Source: Endomicrobium sp.
GTDB lineage: Bacteria; Elusimicrobiota; Endomicrobiia; Endomicrobiales; Endomicrobiaceae
Reading direction: 5' to 3'
Assembly: GCA_031277075.1 (NCBI GenBank)
Contig: JAISLV010000182.1
Span: 1-5,471 of the forward strand
DNA: 5,471 bases
Shown here: positions 1 through 4,788 of the stretch, piece by piece
Layout: each line of letters opens with the position of its first letter
Position numbering within the stretch: position 1 is the first letter of the stretch
Translations under genes and position numbers: made by a program
The notes under the pieces: model-generated
Told to the model about the DNA's origin: nothing
Seen by the model: the letters and a program-made list of their open reading frames with translations, nothing else
Databases searched by the model: none

Positions 1-476
1 AAAAGTCGGTTTTTGACATTATACAGTTTCGCGTTAAAGACGCTTATTTTTTAGATTTGTTTGCGGGCGTTGGGTCTGTAGGCATAGAAGCTCTTTCGCG
101 CGGCGCGGCAAAATGCGTTTTTGCAGAGTTAGCAAAGACGTCGCTTGATTTGATAAAACATAATATAAACGCGCTCGGCTATAACGATAGAGCGTCTATA
201 GTCCGTTGCGACATTATAAAAGATTTTGAACTTTTGAGCGGTAAATACGATATAATTTTTATGGGTCCGCCTTATAAAGACTCATGCAAAAAGCCTTTGG
301 CTCTTACGCAGCCGTCATTGCAAAACGTCGTTAAATACGGCGTTTTAAAAGACGATTCTATTTTGATAGTTCAAAAACACATTAAAGAGCCTGTCGGAGC
401 AGTTTTAGGTTTAGAACGCTTTAGAACTGAAAAATACGGCGACACGGAAGTTTATTTTTACAGGCGGGCGAAATGA
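1..476 (+). CDS. rsmD: 16S rRNA (guanine-N2)-methyltransferase RsmD, 5'-truncated by the window edge
   Basis: RsmD methylates N2 of one guanine in 16S rRNA (G966 in E. coli) using S-adenosylmethionine, during 30S assembly in the cytoplasm. The reading frame is open from base 3, so the gene begins upstream; a TTG at 57 lies inside the conserved motif and is not the start. About 157 residues are visible against a usual 180-190, so roughly 30 N-terminal residues are missing. The SAM-binding motif I (FLDLFAGVG, bases 48-74) is followed by GIEALSRGA, which is highly typical of RsmD. The catalytic motif IV reads GPPY at 264-275, where most members have (D/N)PP(Y/F). The C-terminal end GDTEVYFYRR also fits the family. 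The stop codon overlaps the next start as ATGA, so the two genes are probably translated together. The family call is confident; the effect of the Gly in motif IV is unknown. Confidence 0.9.
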   Translation, partial: KSVFDIIQFRVKDAYFLDLFAGVGSVGIEALSRGAAKCVFAELAKTSLDLIKHNINALGYNDRASIVRCDIIKDFELLSGKYDIIFMGPPYKDSCKKPLALTQPSLQNVVKYGVLKDDSILIVQKHIKEPVGAVLGLERFRTEKYGDTEVYFYRRAK

Positions 477-1210
477 GTTTCAATGAATTTAAAATAAGTT
501 ATTCCCGTATAAACGCGTATTTGTTTTGCCCTAATAAGTATAAGCTCATTTACGTGAACAATTTTTATATTCCTGCAAACGCCGACATTTCTTTCGGACA
601 GACCATCCATAAAACGCTTGAAAAATATCACTCTTTAGGCGGAAAAACTTTTGAAGCTCTTTTTGAAAGTTACGACGCTTGCTGGCAAAACGACGGTTTT
701 ATTTCTCCGCAGCAGAGCTTTGAATATTACGAGCGCGGCAAAAAACTTTTAGAGAATTATTTCGCCTCTTTTAAAACAAGCCGCGCAAAAATTTTATATA
801 CGGAAAAATCTTTTGACGCAAATATCGGCAAATATAAATTTGTCGGAATAATTGACAGAATAGACGAAACGCCCGAAGGTTTTCGCGAAATAACGGACTA
901 TAAAACCCATGTAAATATTTGGGAGCAGGAAAGAGTTGACAAAGATTTGCAGTTGAGTATTTACGCATATGCCTGCAGAAATGTCTTCGGCTTTACCCCA
1001 GATTTAATATCGGCGTATTTTTTGTCGGCAAACAAGAAAATTTACACTAAAAGAAACGCGCGGCAAATAGAAGAAGCGGTAAATTTATGCCTAGAAACAG
1101 CGGAAAAAATAACAGCGGAAGAATTTGACCCCGACGTCTCAAAATGCGCCTTTTGCGACTTCAAACACAAATGCAAATACAATGTCAAGGGGACGGAGGA
1201 ATTGACATAG
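473..1210 (+). CDS. Stand-alone PD-(D/E)XK nuclease with Fe-S cluster cysteines (RecB/AddB C-terminal or Cas4-like)
   Basis: This 245-residue protein looks like the nuclease module of the PDDEXK_1 (RecB-family exonuclease) group. In order it shows SYSRINAYLFCP with Cys19, GQTIHKTLEKYH with the motif-I His46, GIIDRID with Asp128, ITDYKT with Asp142 and Lys144, and the QLSIYAYA motif (Gln160, Tyr164). It ends with C225-x2-C228-x5-C234, which together with Cys19 forms the four-cysteine 4Fe-4S pattern of AddB and Cas4 nucleases. The catalytic set appears complete, so I infer metal-dependent DNA cleavage. No helicase domain is present and no helicase or Cas gene is adjacent, so its partner and pathway are unknown; DNA repair is a guess. 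It starts four bases before the rsmD stop ends, with a weak purine-rich GGCGGGCGAA just upstream. The last nine residues, after the cysteine cluster, are encoded by a repeat-like sequence (1183-1207) and may be an acquired tail. Confidence 0.85.
   Translation: MSFNEFKISYSRINAYLFCPNKYKLIYVNNFYIPANADISFGQTIHKTLEKYHSLGGKTFEALFESYDACWQNDGFISPQQSFEYYERGKKLLENYFASFKTSRAKILYTEKSFDANIGKYKFVGIIDRIDETPEGFREITDYKTHVNIWEQERVDKDLQLSIYAYACRNVFGFTPDLISAYFLSANKKIYTKRNARQIEEAVNLCLETAEKITAEEFDPDVSKCAFCDFKHKCKYNVKGTEELT
1183..1207. repeat. REP-like 25-bp unit, copy 1, inside the nuclease 3' end
   Basis: The unit begins TGTCAAGGGGACGG and ends GAATTGACA, so it carries terminal TGTCAA/TTGACA inverted ends around a G-rich core. 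A degenerate copy in the same orientation lies at 1314-1338, matching at 19 of 25 positions by eye. G-rich units of this general look occur as dispersed repeats in other genomes, some linked to RAYT (REP-associated) transposases; that relation is from memory and unproven here. Confidence 0.5.
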
Positions 1211-1253
1211 CGTCAGTCTTTGCTTTTGATAGAGTAATGAAGCAAGGTATTGA

Positions 1254-1292
1254 GCCGTTAATTCCCCTTTTGTAAAAAGGGGAATTAACGGC
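1254..1292. repeat. Perfect 18-bp inverted repeat (long hairpin) upstream of argB
   Basis: The left arm 1254-1271 (GCCGTTAATTCCCCTTTT) and the right arm 1275-1292 are exact reverse complements around a three-base GTA loop. The hairpin would be very stable in RNA or single-stranded DNA. No T-run follows either arm on its own strand, so it is not a classic intrinsic terminator, although it could still act as an RNA 3'-end stabiliser or a transcription barrier. It is nested inside a larger imperfect palindrome whose outer arms are ATTGACATA (1201-1209) and TATGTCAAT (1312-1320). Dispersed intergenic repeat or small MITE-like element is the best guess. Confidence 0.8.
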
Positions 1293-1313
1293 AAAAGTAA
1301 AAGAAAGATTGTA

Positions 1314-1338
1314 TGTCAATGCGACGTAAGGATTGATA
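1314..1338. repeat. REP-like 25-bp unit, degenerate copy 2, upstream of argB
   Basis: This sequence begins TGTCAATGCGACG and ends GGATTGATA. It aligns without gaps to the unit at 1183-1207 with six mismatches. The two copies flank the palindromic segment between the nuclease gene and argB. It may be a decayed repeat or a decayed duplication made by an insertion. Confidence 0.4.
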
Positions 1339-1345
1339 TAAAATA

Positions 1346-1351
1346 GAGGGG
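1346..1351 (+). promoter_or_regulatory. Ribosome binding site of argB
   Basis: GAGGGG lies four bases before the ATG at 1356 and ten bases before a second in-frame ATG at 1362. Both could be used; the first is chosen because it gives the longer reading frame, but starting at 1362 would remove only two residues and leave VVKFGGS intact. Confidence 0.55.
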
Positions 1352-1355
1352 CGGT

Positions 1356-2132
1356 ATGAAAATGTTGACTGTAGTGAAATTCGGCGGGAGTCTTACGAAA
1401 AATTCAAAGGCTCAAAGTAAGTTTTTAAAGGAGCTTGCGGGGCTGGCGCGAAGACAAAATATAATTTTAGTTCACGGCGGCGGACCAGAAATTAATTTGC
1501 TGCTTGAAAAGTTTGAAATTAAAAGTAAATTTATAAACGGGTTGCGCTTTACAGATTCAGAAACTTTAACTTGCGTTGAAACCGCTTTAAGCGGGAAAGT
1601 GAACAGAACGCTTGTGAGCGGTTTGTTAAAACACGGCGCGCCCGCCGTAGGATTTTCGGCAAAAGACGCTAAAACTGTAATTGCAAAACAGATAAAATCT
1701 TTGGGGTTTGCAGGCGCTCCTGTAAAAGTAAATAAAAAGTTGATAGAAACGCTCATAAAAGCGGGTTTTCTTCCTGTTATAGCTTCTGTCGCCGCTTCAG
1801 CCGACGGGTCTCCTTTAAACGTCAACGCCGATACTTTGGCTACTGCGATAGCCGTTGCTTTTAAAGCCGACAAATTGATATTTTTAACCGACGTCGCCGG
1901 CGTTTTTGACAAAAACAAAAAAACAATCGCTTCAATTAAATTGAAAGATATTCCAGCTTTAATAAAAGACGAAACGATAACAGGCGGAATGATACCTAAA
2001 ATTAAAGGTTGCGCAGACGCCGTTAAGAAAGGCGTAAAAGAGGTTTGGATAGCCGACGGCGCAGCGGGAATTAAAAGCGTTAAAGGAACGGCGATAAGGG
2101 CAAAAAACGCGGCTAAGCGGCTAGGAAGCTAG
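1356..2132 (+). CDS. argB: Acetylglutamate kinase
   Basis: ArgB phosphorylates N-acetyl-L-glutamate with ATP (EC 2.7.2.8), the second step of arginine synthesis, in the cytoplasm. The 258-residue protein is an amino-acid-kinase fold member. It shows VKFGGSL with Lys8, the HGGGPEIN loop (40-47), GLRFTD (62-67) with the substrate-contacting Arg64, GKVNRTL (80-86), NVNAD (155-159) with Asp159, FLTDVAGV (176-183), and TGGMIPKIKG (209-218) with Lys215 at the position of the second catalytic lysine. The first lysine is followed directly by the glycine-rich loop with almost no N-terminal extension. Arginine-inhibited hexameric relatives usually have an extra N-terminal helix, so this enzyme may not be feedback-inhibited through that device; this is inference. 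The last codons and the stop lie in an 8-bp repeat tract, so the C-terminal AKRLGS tail may not be native. It is followed by argD in the same orientation. Confidence 0.93.
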   Translation: MKMLTVVKFGGSLTKNSKAQSKFLKELAGLARRQNIILVHGGGPEINLLLEKFEIKSKFINGLRFTDSETLTCVETALSGKVNRTLVSGLLKHGAPAVGFSAKDAKTVIAKQIKSLGFAGAPVKVNKKLIETLIKAGFLPVIASVAASADGSPLNVNADTLATAIAVAFKADKLIFLTDVAGVFDKNKKTIASIKLKDIPALIKDETITGGMIPKIKGCADAVKKGVKEVWIADGAAGIKSVKGTAIRAKNAAKRLGS

Positions 2133-2205
2133 GCAGCTAGGTAACGGCAACGGCGCTAACAACTGGGATACATGGTTGACGGCTAAACGGCTAACGGCGG
2201 ACGGC
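2112..2205. repeat. Degenerate 8-bp repeat tract (GCTARRNN / ACGGCTAA) between argB and argD
   Basis: Four tandem 8-mers, GCTAAGCG, GCTAGGAA, GCTAGGCA and GCTAGGTA, occupy 2112-2143 and include the argB stop codon at 2130-2132. After a stretch of related ACGGC-type sequence, ACGGCTAA occurs twice in tandem at 2179-2194, followed by CGGCGGACGGC. All units look like variants of one theme. The rest of this 114-base gap has no ORF, hairpin or promoter I would support; a purine-rich argD ribosome site, AAGAGAG, lies at 2234-2240. Confidence 0.6.
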
Positions 2206-2246
2206 AGTTTTTGGGGATGACGACGGCGTAAAAAAGAGAGAACATT

Positions 2247-3428
2247 ATGAATATAAAACAAGTTGAAGATAAAAATTTTATGCGCGTTTATAAACGCGAC
2301 GCTTTGATTGTAAAAAAGGCTAAAGGGCAGTATATTTGGGACGAAAAAGGGAAAAAATATTTAGATTTTTTTTCGGGCATAAGCGTTTGTAATTTAGGAC
2401 ATTTAAACGGCGCTGTGGTAAAAGCCGCAAAAAAACAGCTTGACGAATACGCGCACGTTTCAAATTTGTATTATGCGCCGACGCAAATTGAGTTAGGGCA
2501 AGCTCTTGCCCAAAAATTCGGCGGACGCGTATTTTTGGCAAATTCAGGCGCGGAAGCAAACGAATGCGCGATAAAAGCCGCCAGAAAATTCGGACATACT
2601 ACGGGCGGGCGATATGAAATAATCGCTTTTGAAAATTCTTTTCACGGAAGAACTATTATGACTCTTGCGGCTACGGGACAAAAAAAGTTCCACGAATTTT
2701 TAAAGCCTTTGCCGCCGAAATTCGCTTTTGCAAAATTTAACGACATTTCTTCCGTCAAAAAATTGATAAACAAAAAAACGTGCGCGGTTATCATAGAACT
2801 TATTCAGGGCGAGGGCGGACTTTTTACCGCAGACAAACATTTTTTAAACGAGCTGCGTAACCTTTGCGATAAAAACAATTTGCTTTTAATTTTTGACGAA
2901 ATACAGTGCGGCGTCGGGCGGACGGGCAAATTTTTTGCTTTTGAAAATTACGGAGTAAAACCCGACATTATAACGCTTGCCAAATCTTTGGCTAACGGGT
3001 TGCCTTTGGGCGCGGCTATAGCTTGCGGGAAAGCCGCCGAAATTTTTACTTACGGCGATCACGGTTCGACTTTCGGAGGAAACCCCGTTTCTTGCGCGGC
3101 GGCTTTGGCGGTTATAAAAACAATGACGCCGTCATTTTTGAGCAAATCTTTACAGACGGCAAAATATTTGCGCGCAAAACTTGAAGAGCTTAAAAATAAA
3201 TACAGCATAGTCAAAGAAATCAGAGGAATGGGCTTAATGTTAGGCGTAGATTTAAATATTTGCGGCAAAGATATAGTAAGGCAATGTCTTAAAAAAGGGC
3301 TTATCGTCAACTGCACTCACGAAACGACGTTAAGGCTTTTGCCGCCGCTTATTATCGCAAAAAAAGACGTTGACGAGGCTGTGAAAATTTTGGAGGAAAC
3401 ATTAAAATGGCAGACATTAAAAAAGTAG
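2247..3428 (+). CDS. argD: Acetylornithine aminotransferase
   Basis: ArgD is a PLP-dependent class-III aminotransferase that converts N-acetylglutamate 5-semialdehyde and glutamate to N2-acetylornithine and 2-oxoglutarate (EC 2.6.1.11). The 393-residue length is normal. Visible motifs are FFSGISVCNLGH (41-52), the PLP phosphate-binding NSGAEANE (99-106), FHGRT (132-136), QGEGG (187-191), IFDEIQCGVGRTG (215-227) with Asp217, TLAKSLANGLPLGA (243-256) with the Schiff-base Lys246, and GSTFGGNP (273-280). The C-terminal TLRLLPPLII (361-370) includes the substrate-side Arg363. Close relatives such as succinylornithine, ornithine or GABA transaminases share this fold, but the neighbours argB and argG support the ArgD role. 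AAGAGAG sits six bases before the ATG. The 3' end overlaps argG by 22 bases, which suggests coupled translation. Like many ArgD proteins it could also serve as succinyl-diaminopimelate aminotransferase in lysine synthesis; the sequence alone does not tell. Confidence 0.93.
   Translation: MNIKQVEDKNFMRVYKRDALIVKKAKGQYIWDEKGKKYLDFFSGISVCNLGHLNGAVVKAAKKQLDEYAHVSNLYYAPTQIELGQALAQKFGGRVFLANSGAEANECAIKAARKFGHTTGGRYEIIAFENSFHGRTIMTLAATGQKKFHEFLKPLPPKFAFAKFNDISSVKKLINKKTCAVIIELIQGEGGLFTADKHFLNELRNLCDKNNLLLIFDEIQCGVGRTGKFFAFENYGVKPDIITLAKSLANGLPLGAAIACGKAAEIFTYGDHGSTFGGNPVSCAAALAVIKTMTPSFLSKSLQTAKYLRAKLEELKNKYSIVKEIRGMGLMLGVDLNICGKDIVRQCLKKGLIVNCTHETTLRLLPPLIIAKKDVDEAVKILEETLKWQTLKK
3392..3396 (+). 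promoter_or_regulatory. Ribosome binding site of argG inside argD
   Basis: A strong GGAGG lies ten bases before the ATG at 3407, within the argD coding sequence. It supports the overlapping start for argG, as does the AYSGGLDTS motif beginning at residue 10. Confidence 0.75.
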
Positions 3429-4612
3429 TTGTAGCGTATTCAGGCGGGCTTGACACTTCAATTATTCTCTCTTGGATAAAAGAAAATTATAACGCTGAAG
3501 TTATAGCTTGCTGCGTAGACGTAGGGCAGGGAAAAGAACTTTTAGGGCTTGAAGCTAAAGCTAAAAAAACGGGCGCGTCAAAATGCTATATAATTGACGC
3601 TAAAAAAGAGTTTGTTACAAACTACATTTATCCCGCTATAAAAGCTGAAGCTCTTTATGAAAACGAATACTATTTAGGGACGTCTCTTGCGCGTCCTGTG
3701 ATAGCGGCAAAAATCGCAGAAGTTGTGAAAAAAGAAAAAGCGGACGCCGTTTGCCACGGAGCTACGGGCAAAGGCAACGATCAAGTGCGTTTTGAGCTTG
3801 CGTTTAAATCTTTAATTCCTAATGTCAAAATTATCGCTCCTTGGCGGCAGTGGAATATACGTTCGCGCCAAGACGCTATGAATTACGCTAAAAAAAGAGG
3901 CATCCCCGTTCCTGTCACAAAAGCAAAACCTTATTCTTCAGACGCAAATCTTTGGCATATCTCTTACGAGGGCGGCGTTATGGAAGATATGAAAAACGAA
4001 TACGATAAAACTATGTTTAAAATGACGGTTTCGCCCGAAGACGCGCCGAATAGACCCTCGTATATCTCAATAGGTTTTGAGCGCGGCGTTCCCGTTTCTA
4101 TAAACGGAAAAAAACTAGACCCCGTAACTCTTATAGAAACCGCAAATAAAATAGCCGGCGCAAACGCCGTCGGCAGAACCGATATGGTTGAAAACCGTTT
4201 GGTCGGCATGAAGTCAAGAGGCGTCTACGAGTCGCCTGCGGCTGCGCTTTTGTATGAAGCTCATCACAAACTTGAAGAGCTTGCTTTAGACAGAGACACC
4301 TTTCATTATAAACAAGAGCTTGCTCACAAATGGGCGGAGCTTGCCTATTACGGTTTATGGTTTTCGCCTTTAAGAGAGGCTTTAGACGCCTTTATAAACT
4401 CTACGCAAAAATATGTTACAGGCGAAATAAAATTGAAATTGTATAAAGGAAATATGACGCCCGTTTCAAGAGACGCTAAACACTCTCTTTATTGGGAAGA
4501 GCTTGCGACTTTTGAAAAAGACGAAGTGTATAATCAAAAAGACGCCGAAGGTTTTATAAATCTTTGGGGTTTGCCGACCAAAGTTATCGCGCTCAACAGA
4601 AGCAAAAAATGA
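3407..4612 (+). CDS. argG: Argininosuccinate synthase
   Basis: ArgG condenses citrulline and aspartate with ATP to give argininosuccinate, AMP and pyrophosphate (EC 6.3.4.5), the penultimate step of arginine synthesis. The 401-residue protein has the usual length of the shorter bacterial type. It shows the N-type ATP pyrophosphatase P-loop AYSGGLDTS (10-18), YYLGTSLARP (88-97), the citrulline/aspartate-binding HGATGKGNDQVRFE (117-130), APWRQW (144-149), SSDANLWHISYEGG (177-190) and GRTDMVENRLVGMKSRGVYESP (from 256). All expected motifs are intact. It overlaps the end of argD by 22 bases and has its own GGAGG site, so it is very likely on the same transcript. argH, often found directly after argG, is absent: a repeat-bearing gap and an ATPase gene follow. 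Confidence 0.96.
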   Translation: MADIKKVVVAYSGGLDTSIILSWIKENYNAEVIACCVDVGQGKELLGLEAKAKKTGASKCYIIDAKKEFVTNYIYPAIKAEALYENEYYLGTSLARPVIAAKIAEVVKKEKADAVCHGATGKGNDQVRFELAFKSLIPNVKIIAPWRQWNIRSRQDAMNYAKKRGIPVPVTKAKPYSSDANLWHISYEGGVMEDMKNEYDKTMFKMTVSPEDAPNRPSYISIGFERGVPVSINGKKLDPVTLIETANKIAGANAVGRTDMVENRLVGMKSRGVYESPAAALLYEAHHKLEELALDRDTFHYKQELAHKWAELAYYGLWFSPLREALDAFINSTQKYVTGEIKLKLYKGNMTPVSRDAKHSLYWEELATFEKDEVYNQKDAEGFINLWGLPTKVIALNRSKK

Positions 4613-4683
4613 GGCATGGACGTATAGCGAGAACGACGGCAAAGAATGCGGCTACGCAAAGATTTTGTAAGTTGTTTTTGCCT

Positions 4684-4717
4684 GTCATGCTGAACTTGTT
4701 TCAGCATCTGTCTTTTT
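4684..4717 (+). repeat. REP-like palindrome, possible terminator of the arg cluster
   Basis: ATGCTGAA (4687-4694) pairs exactly with TTCAGCAT (4700-4707) around the five-base loop CTTGT, and a TTTTT run follows at 4713-4717. The position, 70 bases after argG, and the trailing T's would suit an intrinsic terminator, although the stem is only eight pairs and not very GC-rich. The sequence strongly resembles the TGTC-AT-CTGAA-CTTGTTTCAG-AT palindrome that I recall as a dispersed intergenic repeat in many unrelated bacterial genomes. It may therefore be a repeat that also terminates. The rest of 4613-4726 shows no gene; GGCAAAG and CGCAAAG repeats near 4638-4660 are too weak to call. Confidence 0.6.
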
Positions 4718-4726
4718 CTTGCGCCT

Positions 4727-4778
4727 TTTGACAAAATAATATGTATCTTGTAAAATTATTTGACAAAATAATATATAT
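4727..4778 (+). repeat. Direct repeat pair of 20 bp in the ATPase promoter region
   Basis: TTTGACAAAATAATATGTAT (4727-4746) recurs at 4759-4778 with a single mismatch (G to A). The start-to-start distance is 32 bases, close to three turns of B-DNA, so two bound proteins would sit on the same face. The second copy also lies within a local palindrome, ATTATTT (4755-4761) and AAATAAT (4766-4772). Each copy contains a perfect TTGACA. An operator for a regulator is the simplest functional reading, but none is identified. Confidence 0.75.
4728..4756 (+). promoter_or_regulatory. Sigma70-type promoter of the ATPase gene
   Basis: A consensus -35 box TTGACA (4728-4733) is followed after exactly 17 bases by TAAAAT (4751-4756), five of six matches to the -10 consensus. 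Transcription would start near 4763, giving a leader of about 25 bases before the ATG at 4789, and the second direct repeat would then overlap the start site. Binding of a repressor there would block initiation, which is inference. Confidence 0.65.
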
Positions 4779-4788
4779 TTAGGTAAAA

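Noticed and set aside
771..968. Minus-strand 65-codon ORF
   Set aside because: Shadow of the nuclease gene; no ribosome site or family resemblance.
1202..1230. Promoter for argB: TTGACA, 17 bases, TTTGAT
   Set aside because: The -35 box is part of the REP-like unit and the -10 matches only four of six; not firm enough to annotate.
1254..1292. Intrinsic terminator for the rsmD-nuclease pair
   Set aside because: The hairpin is strong but no T-run follows on either strand; the four T's are inside the stem.
1337..1344. TATAAAAT as a -10 box just before argB
   Set aside because: No acceptable -35 box at 15-19 bases upstream, and it would leave almost no leader for the ribosome site.
1472..1918. 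Minus-strand 148-codon ORF
   Set aside because: It lies wholly within argB, whose protein has all family motifs; the antisense translation shows no recognisable domain.
4534..4734. Minus-strand 66-codon ORF reaching from the gap into argG
   Set aside because: Its N-terminal half translates the REP-like palindrome and its C-terminal half is antisense argG; MLKQVQHD is the well-known false peptide of this kind of repeat.
4727..4778. CRISPR repeats
   Set aside because: Only two copies with a 12-base spacer, AT-rich and overlapping a promoter; not an array.
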